The translations under genes were made by a program, and so were the position numbers. Shown here piece by piece: positions 55,468 through 64,000 of a stretch of DNA of 64,000 nt (within the stretch, counting starts at the first letter, position 1; the number at the start of each line of letters is the position of its first letter). The DNA is from Pelomicrobium methylotrophicum (GTDB lineage: Bacteria; Pseudomonadota; Gammaproteobacteria; Burkholderiales; UBA6910): contig NZ_VPFL01000010.1 of NCBI RefSeq assembly GCF_008014345.1, positions 1 through 64,000 of the forward strand, given 5' to 3'. The notes beneath the pieces are model-generated. The model was not told where the DNA came from. It saw only the letters and a program-made list of their open reading frames with translations, and did not search any database.

Positions 55468-56676
55468 TCAAAGGTAGTCGAAGAGCGACAGCCTGGCCAC
55501 CCGGCTGAAGGAGGCACGGGCCGCCTCCAGCGACTGCTGGCTTCGCACGAAGTCGCTGATGGCCTGGGCATAGTCCACGTCGGTCAGCCGCGAGAGCGAA
55601 GCCTGATACTGCACCGCCATCTCCTCGCCTCCTGCCTGGAGCGCGTCCAGTTCGGCGAGCCTCGCGCCGACCGAAGCCCGGGCGGCCAGCACATGGTTGA
55701 GCGCCAGATCCAGATTCGCGAGCCCCGCGTTCAGGCCGTTTGCCACTTGAGCCTGGCCGGCGGGCGTCGCAGTCGAGGTCTTAAGGGCCAAAATGATGTT
55801 TTGCAGGGTCGTGAACAGACTCTGCGTGCCACTGGGCGACACGCTGAAGCGGTCACCGTTCGCCGGCGCGCCGGTGATGGTGAGCTGGATGCCGTCGAAT
55901 TCGATGGCGGTGCCGCTCGTGTAGGCGTTGCCGGTGGACAGCGTCGTGCCCGTGGTCGTGTCCACCACGCTGTAGGTGGTCGTGCCGCCGGAGACGCTGA
56001 AGACGATCTCGTAGCGGTGGCCGGTCAGCAGCGCCGGATTCACCACCGTGCCGGAGTCGACGACGCCGCTGCCCGTGTTGCCGCTGTCGGCGGCGGTGAC
56101 GAATACGCCATTGCCGGTGGGGATGCGCTGGAAGATGGCATCGCCCGACTCGGCGACCGGCATGAGGCGCGATGCGTCCACCTGGATCTCCCGTCGTCCC
56201 TGGTCCCCCTGGTAGACGACGCCGCTAGCGGTGACCGCGAACGGCGGGGTGGTGCCCCGGTAGCCGGAAAACAGGTATTCGCCGGCGCCATTGGTGGCGT
56301 TGGCAAGCGCCAGCAGCGCCTGAAACCGGCCTTCCAGTTCCACCGCGATGGCGCGCCGGTCGACGTCGTTCAGCGCGCCGTTGCCGGCCGCGATCACCGC
56401 CGTGCGCGCGTCCATCACCAACCGCCCCACCTGGGCCAACGTCGATTCGGTGAGGGCCAGCGAGTCCCGCGCGTAGCCCCGGTTGATACCGTACTGGTCG
56501 TTAAGCGCTTTGGCCTGGTTCAAGGCCACCGCGCGGGCCGCGGCGATGGGATCGTCGGAGGGCGTCACGACCTTTCGGCCCGTGGACAACTGTTGCTGCG
56601 CCTCAACGAGCGACTGCTGCTGGCGCTGCAGTGCCGCCACTGCGCGGTCAAAGATCATGCCGGTGGTCACTCGCAT
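55468..56676 (-). CDS. flgL: Hook-filament junction protein FlgL (HAP3)
   Basis: FlgL of 402 residues. The flagellin-like N-terminal D0/D1 (MRVTTGMIFDRAVAALQRQQ; LSTGRKVVTPSDDPIAAARA) and the C-terminal helix (LSRLTDVDYAQAISDFVRSQ) are conserved. The centre is Thr/Gly/Ser-rich. It is 15 bases after flgK, as one unit with it. Confidence 0.92.
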   Translation of the reverse strand: MRVTTGMIFDRAVAALQRQQQSLVEAQQQLSTGRKVVTPSDDPIAAARAVALNQAKALNDQYGINRGYARDSLALTESTLAQVGRLVMDARTAVIAAGNGALNDVDRRAIAVELEGRFQALLALANATNGAGEYLFSGYRGTTPPFAVTASGVVYQGDQGRREIQVDASRLMPVAESGDAIFQRIPTGNGVFVTAADSGNTGSGVVDSGTVVNPALLTGHRYEIVFSVSGGTTTYSVVDTTTGTTLSTGNAYTSGTAIEFDGIQLTITGAPANGDRFSVSPSGTQSLFTTLQNIILALKTSTATPAGQAQVANGLNAGLANLDLALNHVLAARASVGARLAELDALQAGGEEMAVQYQASLSRLTDVDYAQAISDFVRSQQSLEAARASFSRVARLSLFDYL

Positions 56677-56691
56677 ATTCCCTCTCCTTGC

Positions 56692-58599
56692 CTAGCGGCC
56701 CAGCTCGAGGAGCGTGTCGAACAGGCGGCTGGCGATCTGCACGACTTTGGCCGCCGCCTGGTACGCCTGCTGGTAGCGCAGCAGGTTTGCCGCCTCCTCG
56801 TCCAGGTTCACGCCGGTCACGGAGCCGAGCGCTTCCTGCACTTGGCGCGCCAGGTTCGTCTGCGCGGTACTGGTCACTTCCAACGCCCGAGTGGCGTTGC
56901 CGATGCGGCTGACGAGCGACGCGTAGGCCGCCTGATAGCTGGCCGTGCCGCCACCGATGGTCCCGGCAGTGGCAAGGGCCGCCAGTTTGACGGCGTTGCG
57001 CCCGTCGGACACGCCACCGGTGTTGGGCTCGATGCTGAAGCGGTCGCCCGCGGCGGGCGCGCCGTCGATGACCACCCTCCAGCCGTTGTAGCTGATGACG
57101 CCGCCGGGCGTGTAGGCCACGTTCACCGGATTGCCGGTGCCCGTGCCCGTGACGTTGAACGTGGTGGGCGGATCGTTAAAGGTGATGGTCACGGGCTCCC
57201 GCAGATTGGGGTCGGTAGGCGGTGGTCCCACCACTTCGCCAGCGCTGATGCGCCCAGTGCCCGTGTTGCCGCTGCCGGCGGCGGTGACGATGGGCACGGC
57301 AGCAGCAAGCTGGGCCGGATCAGTGATCAGCAGCCGCAGGTCCCGGGCGCCATCCACGGTGGGCCGGATGAGGAAGCTGTCGCCCGCCGCCGCGGTACCT
57401 GAGGTCAACGTCAGCGTGATCCCGTCCACCGTTTGCGGAAAGCCACCAAAGGTCGTGACAGTGCCGTCGGCCAGGCGGGTCAGCGTGTAATTCGTGCCAT
57501 CGTAGCTCAGGCGGTAATCGCTGACGGTCAGCGCCGAAGCATCGGTCACCGTGGCCGCCACCACCGCGCTTCCACCGTTGGCCGTATGGGGCGTCACCCG
57601 AGGACTTGCGACCGCAAACAGGGCGCCCCCCAAATTCCCTTTGAGGTCCTGCCCCAGCCGGTGCTGATCGTTCAAGGTCTGGGCGAGCACCATGGCGATG
57701 CGCCCCAGCTCGTTGCGGGCCGGATCCAGCGTCTCGCGGCGAAACGCCAACTCCCCGCCCAGTCGCCCGCCAGTCAAAAGCTCTTCCTTCAACACCACGG
57801 TGCCGGCGCCGGTGGCCAGAGCCACCGCGGTGCGGGTCGGGTCTGCCGGATCAGCCACCGCCGAAAGGGTGCTGGCGACGGCACCCACCACCAGCGGCTG
57901 TCCGTTGCCGATGAAAACGTTGTAGGCGCCATCGTCCTGGCGCACCACCGTCGCCTGGATCTCCCGGTTGAGTTGGGCGACGAGCGCGTCGCGCTGGTCC
58001 AGCAGGTCGTTAGGGGGTGTGGCGCCGTCGGCCCCACCGGCCAACGCGATGTTCTGATTCAGCGCCGCGATTTGGCGCGCATAGCCGTTGATGGCTGCGA
58101 CACTTGCTTCCACCTGCCGGTTGGCGGCCGTGCGCATCTCCTCAAGCCGCGTGTCCAGCAGGCGGAAGCGGGCCACCAACGCTTCGGCGGAGGACAGCAC
58201 CGCCTGGCGCGAGGCCGGGGACGCCGGGTGGGTGGCCAGGTCGTTGAGCCCGCCAAAGAAATCGGACAGCGCCGGCGTCAAGCCGGCAGTGGTATCGGCC
58301 AACAGATTGTCGAGCTGGCGAATGCGCTCGTAATGGGCAGAAAGCTCGGCCGCTGCGCCCTCGGCGGACAGGACCTGCTGGGCCAGGAACTGGTTGTACA
58401 GCCGCTCGATGCGCACCACCTGGGTGCCCTGCCCCAGGTAGCCGGCACCAGCCCGCAGCGCCGTGTTGGCGGCCTGGATCACCTGCTGCCGGCTGTAGCC
58501 GGGAGTGTTCACGTTGGCGATGTTGTGCCCGACGGTCACCAGCCCTGTCTGGGCGGCGGTCAAGGCGGTCACGCCGATGTTGAGTATGCTGTTGCCCAT
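56692..58599 (-). CDS. flgK: Hook-filament junction protein FlgK (HAP1)
   Basis: FlgK of 635 residues with the N-terminal motif of rod/hook proteins (MGNSILNIGVTALTAAQTGL; VGHNIANVNTPGYSRQQVI) and the C-terminal motif (VNLDEEAANLLRYQQAYQAA). The variable central domain (about 330-530) shows Thr/Asn/Gly-rich repeats also seen in FlgL. A sigma-28 promoter precedes it, so flgKL can be expressed late, apart from flgF-J. Confidence 0.94.
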   Translation of the reverse strand: MGNSILNIGVTALTAAQTGLVTVGHNIANVNTPGYSRQQVIQAANTALRAGAGYLGQGTQVVRIERLYNQFLAQQVLSAEGAAAELSAHYERIRQLDNLLADTTAGLTPALSDFFGGLNDLATHPASPASRQAVLSSAEALVARFRLLDTRLEEMRTAANRQVEASVAAINGYARQIAALNQNIALAGGADGATPPNDLLDQRDALVAQLNREIQATVVRQDDGAYNVFIGNGQPLVVGAVASTLSAVADPADPTRTAVALATGAGTVVLKEELLTGGRLGGELAFRRETLDPARNELGRIAMVLAQTLNDQHRLGQDLKGNLGGALFAVASPRVTPHTANGGSAVVAATVTDASALTVSDYRLSYDGTNYTLTRLADGTVTTFGGFPQTVDGITLTLTSGTAAAGDSFLIRPTVDGARDLRLLITDPAQLAAAVPIVTAAGSGNTGTGRISAGEVVGPPPTDPNLREPVTITFNDPPTTFNVTGTGTGNPVNVAYTPGGVISYNGWRVVIDGAPAAGDRFSIEPNTGGVSDGRNAVKLAALATAGTIGGGTASYQAAYASLVSRIGNATRALEVTSTAQTNLARQVQEALGSVTGVNLDEEAANLLRYQQAYQAAAKVVQIASRLFDTLLELGR

Positions 58600-58619
58600 G
58601 GGTAGCGCGTGTCGTCTGT

Positions 58620-58647
58620 TTATCGGCAGCGGCGGTGCGGGGCTTGA
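58620..58647 (-). promoter_or_regulatory. Sigma-28 promoter of flgKL
   Basis: On the minus strand TCAA (58647-58644), a 16-base spacer and a perfect GCCGATAA (58627-58620) form a FliA-type promoter in the 51-base flgJ-flgK gap. The predicted leader is only about 14 bases and has no clear ribosome site. Confidence 0.6.
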
Positions 58648-58650
58648 GCC

Positions 58651-59526
58651 TTACCCCGCCGACAGCGCGGAGAGGCCGGGGCTCTTCAGCACCGCAGTAA
58701 GCTTCTGCGCGTACGCCGGGTCGGTGGCGTAACCGGCGCGCGCGAGCTCCCGGGCAAAGGCTTCGGGGTCACGACCCTGCGCGAGCACCCGCGCATAGCG
58801 GGGGTTGGCGGAAAGCAGCCGGGCATAGTCGGCGAAGGCCTCGGCGTAGGAATCGTAGGCACGGAAGCGCTCAATGCGCTTCTCGGCGCGACCGTTCACG
58901 TACTCGGTGGTGACTACTTCCACGGTGTCACCTGTCCAGCCGGCGCCTGCCTTGATGCCAAACAGGTTATGGCTCGGCCGCCCGTCCGGACGACGGATCT
59001 CGTGCCGTCCCCAGCCGCTCTCCAGCGCAGCGTGGCCGATCACGAACCGGGCCGGCAGGCCCAAGGCCTGGGCCGCCGCTTGGGCATGCTTCCACAGCCG
59101 CCCGATAAAGCCCTCCGGCGCCGACGGCGCGGGTGCCTGCTCAGCGGTAGAAGGCAGCGACGGCGCGCTGGCGGGCATCCGTGGCGGCGGCGCTGGCGTG
59201 CCCGCGCCTGCCTGAATGCGGGAGAGCTGCTCCGCCAGCCGCTCGGCGAGCCCCAGCCCGCGGGAGGCAGCGCTGCGAACGAGTTGCTGGTCGAGCATCG
59301 CCTGATAGGTCTGGATCTCGCGGCTGTCCAACACCGCGCCCTCAAGGCCGAAGCTAGCGCCGGCTTGCCGCATGCTTTTGAGCATCATCTGCATGAGCAC
59401 CGCCTCGAATTCGCGGGCCACGGACTTGAGCGTCCCGCTGGGGTCGGTACGCGCCTTGGCCCGCAGCCCATCGAGGCTTCGGGTGTCGATCACCAGCGCG
59501 TTCCAGTCTTCGAAGCTGCGAATCAT
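58651..59526 (-). CDS. flgJ: Rod-cap protein FlgJ with peptidoglycan hydrolase domain
   Basis: A 291-residue dual-domain FlgJ. The N-terminal rod-cap domain (AREFEAVLMQMMLKSMRQA) is joined by an Ala/Pro linker (about 105-140) to a glucosaminidase domain (GHAALESGWGRHEIR with the catalytic Glu; HNLFGIKAG; FRAYDSYAEAFADYARLL). The hydrolase lets the rod cross the cell wall. It starts 11 bases after flgI. Confidence 0.93.
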   Translation of the reverse strand: MIRSFEDWNALVIDTRSLDGLRAKARTDPSGTLKSVAREFEAVLMQMMLKSMRQAGASFGLEGAVLDSREIQTYQAMLDQQLVRSAASRGLGLAERLAEQLSRIQAGAGTPAPPPRMPASAPSLPSTAEQAPAPSAPEGFIGRLWKHAQAAAQALGLPARFVIGHAALESGWGRHEIRRPDGRPSHNLFGIKAGAGWTGDTVEVVTTEYVNGRAEKRIERFRAYDSYAEAFADYARLLSANPRYARVLAQGRDPEAFARELARAGYATDPAYAQKLTAVLKSPGLSALSAG

Positions 59527-59537
59527 TGTCGGCTTTT

Positions 59538-60701
59538 CTATATGACTTCCAACTCGGCCCGTAGCGCGCCGGCCGCTTTCATGGCCTGCAGGATGGCGAC
59601 CAGGTCCTGCGGCGTGGCGCCAATGGCGTTGAGAGCCTTCACCACCTCGGCCAGGGACGCACCGGCAGGCACCATCATCAGCCGACCGCCTTCCTGACGG
59701 ATCTGGATGTCGCTGCGCTCGGCCTGCACCGTGTCGCCGCGAGCGGCGAAGGGAGCCGGTTGGCTGATAATGGGTTCGGTGGTCACCGTCACCGCCAAAT
59801 TGCCGTGGGCCACCGCGCAGGTGCCCACGGTGACCGCCTGGTTCATGACCACCGAGCCTGTGCGCGCGTTAACGATCACCTTGGCCGCGGTCTGGACCGG
59901 CGTCACCTCCAGGGCCTCAATCTGGGCGAGGAACGTCACCCGTTGATGGGGCTCCGGAGGCGCCTGCACCTGGATCACCCGGCCGTCCAGCGCGACGGCC
60001 GTGCCCGGAGCATAGCGGTTGATGGCATCGGCCACGCGCTGCGCCGTGCCGAAGTCGGTGGCATGGAGTTCGAGATGGATGAATCCGTCCTGGCCCACCG
60101 GTGTGGGCACCGCCCGCTCGACCGTCGCACCTCCAGGCACGCGGCCCACACTCAAGTGGTTCACCTGCACTCGGCTTCCGGCGCTCTCGGCCCCCACGCC
60201 GCCCACCACCACGTTGCCCTGAGCGATGGCATAGACCTGGCCGTCGGCGCCCTTGAGCGGCGTGAGCAGCAACGTACCTCCACGCAGGCTTTTGGCGTTG
60301 CCCATGGACGAGACGGTGACATCGATCGTCTGTCCCGGCTTGGCAAAAGGGGGTAAGTTCGCCGTCACCATGACGGCCGCCACGTTCTTCAGCTGGAGGT
60401 TCGTGCCCGGAGGAAGGTTGACGCCAAGCCGGGACAGCATGTTGCTCAAGCTCTGGACGGTGAACGGCGTCTGGGTGGTCTGGTCGCCCGTGCCGTCCAG
60501 CCCCACCACCAGGCCATAGCCGATCAGCGGGTTCTCCCGCACGCCCCGCACCGAGGCGAGGTCCTTGATGCGCTCAGCGTAACAGACAGAGGACAGAAGA
60601 CAGACGGCGGCAACCAGCCACCGCTTCGCGTGCCGCCGCTTGTCTTCGAATCGGATCCGCTCTTCGTGCGGAGCGACCTCTTGACTTCCGATGTCTGTCA
60701 T
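59538..60701 (-). CDS. flgI: Flagellar P-ring protein FlgI
   Basis: FlgI of 387 residues. An unusually long charged n-region (about 27 residues) precedes the signal-peptide core ([16 protein letters not shown]). The conserved mature start is [20 protein letters not shown], then [14 protein letters not shown], and the end is [20 protein letters not shown]. It forms the P ring in peptidoglycan. A later start is possible given the long n-region. Confidence 0.93.
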   Translation of the reverse strand: MTDIGSQEVAPHEERIRFEDKRRHAKRWLVAAVCLLSSVCYAERIKDLASVRGVRENPLIGYGLVVGLDGTGDQTTQTPFTVQSLSNMLSRLGVNLPPGTNLQLKNVAAVMVTANLPPFAKPGQTIDVTVSSMGNAKSLRGGTLLLTPLKGADGQVYAIAQGNVVVGGVGAESAGSRVQVNHLSVGRVPGGATVERAVPTPVGQDGFIHLELHATDFGTAQRVADAINRYAPGTAVALDGRVIQVQAPPEPHQRVTFLAQIEALEVTPVQTAAKVIVNARTGSVVMNQAVTVGTCAVAHGNLAVTVTTEPIISQPAPFAARGDTVQAERSDIQIRQEGGRLMMVPAGASLAEVVKALNAIGATPQDLVAILQAMKAAGALRAELEVI

Positions 60702-60719
60702 CTGCCCTAAGACCTCTGG

Positions 60720-61424
60720 CTAGAACGGCAAGAAAGTGAGGAAGAAACGCCCCAGCCAGCCCATCACTTGCGCTTCGTCGAGATAGCCGCGGCCACGGTA
60801 CTCGATGCGGGCGTCCGCCACCTGGGTAGAGGACACGGTATTGGCGGCGGTGATGGTGGCAGGATTCACCACCCCCGAGAAGCGCACGTATTCCTCGCCC
60901 TGGGACAGTGCCAACTGCTTTTCACCCGAGACCAGGAAGTTGCCGTTGGGCAGCACCTCAATGACCGTGACGGTGAGGGTGCCGCTCACCATGTTGTCCG
61001 CGCTCGCCGTCCCCTTGCCCTGGAAGCTGTTGGCCGAGTCGGCTTGGAATTCGGCACCCTGCAAGCTCTTGAACGGCAGCCCCTGCACCAAGGGCACACC
61101 GAACTCCACCGAGCCGCTCTTGGAGGCGGAACTCGCCCGGTTCTTGGCGGCGATGGTCTTTTCATTGAGCACGATGGTGAGCGTGTCACCCACCTGACGC
61201 GCCACCCGGTCCTCGAACAAGGGCTGTCCGTTGTAGCCGGCCTGATAGATCGCGCCGTTGGCCGGGGGTGGGGCCGGCGGTGGAAGTGGCCGGGCGCTCA
61301 TCGGCTGGTGCACGATGGGCGCAGGCGCGGCGCAGCCGGCGAGGATGATCGCTGCAACCACCGTGGCGCCAAGGCCGCACAGCGCGTTCAATGTCGGCCG
61401 CATCGGTTTCGCTCCACCCTTCAC
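60720..61424 (-). CDS. flgH: Flagellar L-ring lipoprotein FlgH
   Basis: FlgH of 234 residues with a lipobox (IILAGC) and a Pro-rich stretch after the Cys. The conserved core reads LFEDRVARQVGDTLTIVLNE, VLPNGNFLVSGEKQLAL and FSGVVNPATITAANTVSS. It forms the outer-membrane L ring. GTG 61424 and ATG 61403 both have acceptable ribosome sites; the latter gives a more usual signal peptide. Confidence 0.93.
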   Translation of the reverse strand: MKGGAKPMRPTLNALCGLGATVVAAIILAGCAAPAPIVHQPMSARPLPPPAPPPANGAIYQAGYNGQPLFEDRVARQVGDTLTIVLNEKTIAAKNRASSASKSGSVEFGVPLVQGLPFKSLQGAEFQADSANSFQGKGTASADNMVSGTLTVTVIEVLPNGNFLVSGEKQLALSQGEEYVRFSGVVNPATITAANTVSSTQVADARIEYRGRGYLDEAQVMGWLGRFFLTFLPF

Positions 61425-61445
61425 GTTTTATCCTTTACGTCCACT

Positions 61446-62228
61446 TCACAACTGTCCGAGCCGCTGCAGCATCTGGTCAGAGACCTGGATCGCCTTGGAG
61501 TTGATCTCGTAAGCGCGCTGGGTCTGGATCATGCTCACCAGCTCCTCCACCACGTTTACATTGGAAGTCTCCACGTAGCCCTGGTTGAGCAACCCGGCCC
61601 CGTTGGTGCCCGGCGTGTTCACGTTGGGCGTGCCGGAGGCGGCGGTCTCCAGGTACAGGTTCTCCCCGTAGCTCTGCAGTCCCGCCGGGTTCACGAAGGT
61701 GGCAAGCTGCAGCGAGCCCACCTGGATGGGGATCGCCGAGCCGGGCTGCACCACCGACACGGTGCCATCCTTGCCGATGGTGATGCTGATGGCGTTGGCG
61801 GGAATGGTGATGGCTGGCTGCACCGGATAGCCGCTGGCAGTCACCAGTTGCCCGTTGGCATCAGCCTGGAACGAGCCGTCCCGGGTATAAGCCGTGGTAC
61901 CATCCGGCAGCAGCACCTGGAAGAAGCCCGGTCCCTGGATCGCCACGTCCAGGGCATTGCCGGTCTGCTGCAGGTTGCCTTGGGTGTGGATTCGCTCGGT
62001 GGCCACCGGCCGCACACCCGTGCCGATCTGAAGCCCTGAGGGGATCTGGGTCTGCTGGGAGGACTGAGCCCCCGGCTGGCGCAGCGTCTGGTACAGCAGG
62101 TCCTCGAACACCGCGCGCGAGCGCTTGAAGCCGTTGGTGCTGACGTTCGCCAGGTTGTTGGCGATCACGTCCATCTGGGTCTGCTGGGCGTCAAGCCCTG
62201 TCTTCGCGATCCAAAGCGAGCGGATCAT
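61446..62228 (-). CDS. flgG: Flagellar distal rod protein FlgG
   Basis: This is FlgG of 260 residues, the standard length. The N-terminal motif is [20 protein letters not shown] with [15 protein letters not shown], and the FlgG-specific [11 protein letters not shown] follows. The C-terminal motif ([20 protein letters not shown]) ends the protein. It lies 34 bases after flgF and 21 before flgH. Confidence 0.95.
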   Translation of the reverse strand: MIRSLWIAKTGLDAQQTQMDVIANNLANVSTNGFKRSRAVFEDLLYQTLRQPGAQSSQQTQIPSGLQIGTGVRPVATERIHTQGNLQQTGNALDVAIQGPGFFQVLLPDGTTAYTRDGSFQADANGQLVTASGYPVQPAITIPANAISITIGKDGTVSVVQPGSAIPIQVGSLQLATFVNPAGLQSYGENLYLETAASGTPNVNTPGTNGAGLLNQGYVETSNVNVVEELVSMIQTQRAYEINSKAIQVSDQMLQRLGQL

Positions 62229-62262
62229 TTCCTTGTCCCTTTCCTAAGTGAACGCGTCAAAG

Positions 62263-63006
62263 TCAGCGCGCCGGCGACAGGAGCCGGGCCGCTTCGCGAG
62301 CGTTGGCCTCGGCGTTGCTGAGCAGGCGCATCTGGAGATCGAACTGGCGCGCGAGCCCGATCATGGTGACCATCGCCTCCACCACGTTGACGTTGCTGCC
62401 CTCCAGCGCTCCCGGCGCCAGGCGCACGGCGGCGTCTGCCGGTGCAGCGCCCCCATTTTTGAGCCGGAATAGCCCGTCGTCGCCGCGCACGATGTCGGCC
62501 TCGGGCGGATTCACCAACTTGATGCGCCCCAGGGGCACCACGTTGGAGGCGTTCTGACCCGGCTGCAGGCCGGAGACGGTGCCGTCGGGCGCGATGGTGA
62601 GCTTTGCGTCCGGTGGCACGGTGATGGGCCCGCCGTCGCCCATCACCGGATGACCGCCGCCGGTGGTAAGCACGCCGTTCGCGTTCACCTGCAGGCGTCC
62701 GTCACGGGTATAGGCCTCGGCTCCGTCCGGGGACTGCACAGCGATCCAGCCTGATCCCAGAACCGCCACGTCCAGCTCGCGTCCCGTCTGCTCCACAGGC
62801 CCGGGCGCAAAACTCGCGCCTGGCGTCGTCTCCACGACGTAGGTGCGGGTAGCGGCACCGGGCCCCTGCACCGGAACGGCACGTAGCGCCGACAGCTGGG
62901 CGCGAAAGCCTGTCGTGCTGGCGTTCGCCAGGTTGTGCGCCACCACCTCCTGCTGCGCCAGGATCTGCTTGGCGCCGCTCATGGCGAGATAGATCATGCG
63001 GTCCAT
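62263..63006 (-). CDS. flgF: Flagellar proximal rod protein FlgF
   Basis: FlgF of 247 residues: N-terminus MDRMIYLAMSGAKQILAQQE with HNLANASTTGFRAQL, and C-terminus VNVVEAMVTMIGLARQFDLQ. It is in standard order flgE-F-G. The 101 bases before it hold no promoter I can support. Confidence 0.94.
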   Translation of the reverse strand: MDRMIYLAMSGAKQILAQQEVVAHNLANASTTGFRAQLSALRAVPVQGPGAATRTYVVETTPGASFAPGPVEQTGRELDVAVLGSGWIAVQSPDGAEAYTRDGRLQVNANGVLTTGGGHPVMGDGGPITVPPDAKLTIAPDGTVSGLQPGQNASNVVPLGRIKLVNPPEADIVRGDDGLFRLKNGGAAPADAAVRLAPGALEGSNVNVVEAMVTMIGLARQFDLQMRLLSNAEANAREAARLLSPAR

Positions 63007-63107
63007 TCACGCCTCCAGCTTATGCAAAGGGTGAACCGTGAACGGCAGAAACGGGCCTCGGCGATCTCATCCCCAAGGGAAACGATTCACCCTCTCCCAT
63101 TGACCAT

Positions 63108-64000
63108 TTACCTGAGATTCACCAACGTTTGCATGACCGCGTCCTGGGTCTTGATGGTCTGGGCGTTGGCCTGGTACACCCGTTGGGCAGTGATCATATT
63201 GACCAGCTCCTGGGTCAGGTCCACGTTGGAGTCCTCCACCGCCGCCGACTGCAGCAGTCCCAGATTGCTCGAGCCGGGCGATCCGACGAGCGGCTGCCCC
63301 GAGTCCGCGGTCTGGGCCCAGGCGTTGTCGCCCAGCGGCTGCAGCCCCTTGGGATTGGCGAAGCTGACCAGCACTACCTGGCCCATCACCCTGGACTGGC
63401 CGTTGGTGTAGCGCGCCACGATGGTGCCGTCGTCCCCGATGTTGAATCCGGTCAGCCGCCCGGGTCCGTAGCCGTCCTGGGTGAGCGCATTCATGCTGAA
63501 GGGCGAGCCGAATTGGGTGCTGCCGGTGAAATCGAGCTCGAAAGTGAGCGGCGTCACTGCGCCGGTCGTCACGGGTGCCGACACGACGAAAGGCAACGTG
63601 GTGGTGGCCGTGTCGATATTGCCGCTGGCAGTGAAGTTCAGGTTTCCAAGGGCGCCTGTGCCGATCTGGGTGCCGTCCAGAGCGCCGTATACGCTCCAGG
63701 TGTTGGCACCTGTCTTCACGAAATAGATGGACAAGGTATGGGGGTTGCCCAGGCTATCGTAGACCGTAGCGGCCGTGGAGCTGGTATAGGTGGTCGGATC
63801 GTTGATGTCGAAGGGGGCCGAGATCACTGCGCTGCGGGAATCCAGGTTCACCTTCGCTGCCACGGAAGCGGTCGCCTGAGGCGGCAGATCGGCGGTGTCG
63901 ATGCGAAGTTCCACCGGCGCGGCGGTGTTCAGCACGCCGTCTACCGTCGTGTAGCCTGTCAACCGCTTGCCGGAGGCGTTGACGATGTAGCCGTCTTTGT
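63108..64000 (-). CDS. flgE: Flagellar hook protein FlgE (C-terminal part, cut by window edge)
   Basis: The frame is open to the last base, so the N-terminus lies beyond the window. The visible 297 codons begin with KDGYIVNASGKRLTGY, a classic FlgE segment. They continue through the hook D2 region (NDPTTYTSSTAATVYDSLGN) and the C-terminal motif (NVDLTQELVNMITAQRVYQA). FlgB, FlgC and FlgD would be expected further to the right. Confidence 0.93.
   Translation of the reverse strand, partial: KDGYIVNASGKRLTGYTTVDGVLNTAAPVELRIDTADLPPQATASVAAKVNLDSRSAVISAPFDINDPTTYTSSTAATVYDSLGNPHTLSIYFVKTGANTWSVYGALDGTQIGTGALGNLNFTASGNIDTATTTLPFVVSAPVTTGAVTPLTFELDFTGSTQFGSPFSMNALTQDGYGPGRLTGFNIGDDGTIVARYTNGQSRVMGQVVLVSFANPKGLQPLGDNAWAQTADSGQPLVGSPGSSNLGLLQSAAVEDSNVDLTQELVNMITAQRVYQANAQTIKTQDAVMQTLVNLR

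Overview
The window is a GC-rich (roughly two-thirds G+C), densely coded stretch of bacterial chromosome. The order pilG-H-I-J-pilL, a divergent ybbA-ybbP/tesA pair, and fliEFGHIJK, fliLMNOPQR and flgE-F-G-H-I-J-K-L blocks point to a motile betaproteobacterium. That is inference from gene content and order; no rRNA or other decisive marker is present and I do not name a genus. I see no insertion sequences, tRNAs, rRNAs or CRISPR arrays.

Layout. 0.1-4.0 kb: a YbbA/YbbP ABC exporter-like pair (minus) diverging from the thioesterase/lysophospholipase gene tesA, their start codons sharing CATG. 4.1-14.8 kb: a Ser/Thr kinase with a CAP-like domain, then the type IV pilus chemosensory operon pilGHIJ-pilL. 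14.8-17.0 kb: a 650-base gap, then a small ORF coupled to an amidase. 17.0-29.2 kb, all minus: a diguanylate cyclase, a double-length UvrA with four ATPase sites in one polypeptide, mnmC, a GlcD-type FAD oxidase and an EF-P whose tip residue is Gly instead of Lys/Arg. 29.5-34.1 kb: a PilZ protein and a degenerate EAL-HDOD protein (minus), divergent from a NarL-type two-component system.

34.2-64 kb is flagellar. A large methyltransferase/multi-glycosyltransferase ends exactly where the sigma-28 promoter of flagellin begins. It is followed by fliC, flaG, fliD, fliS, fliT, a FliK-like protein and a stand-alone FlhB C-terminal domain. A YcgR-type PilZ brake and fliE (minus) diverge from fliFGHIJK and fliLMNOPQR. 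The convergent block flgL-K-J-I-H-G-F and a flgE cut off by the window edge completes the region.

The two motility machines are linked by second-messenger genes: one GGDEF cyclase, one EAL-HDOD protein and two PilZ proteins lie between or within the pilus and flagellar clusters. I find four sigma-28-like promoters (fliC, fliL, flgK and the EAL-HDOD/PilZ operon). Three share a 16-nt spacer, which suggests that this c-di-GMP effector operon belongs to the flagellar regulon. The features most worth following up are the tandem UvrA, the unmodifiable EF-P, the composite glycosyltransferase at flagellin, and the kinase-CAP protein beside the Pil-Chp operon.
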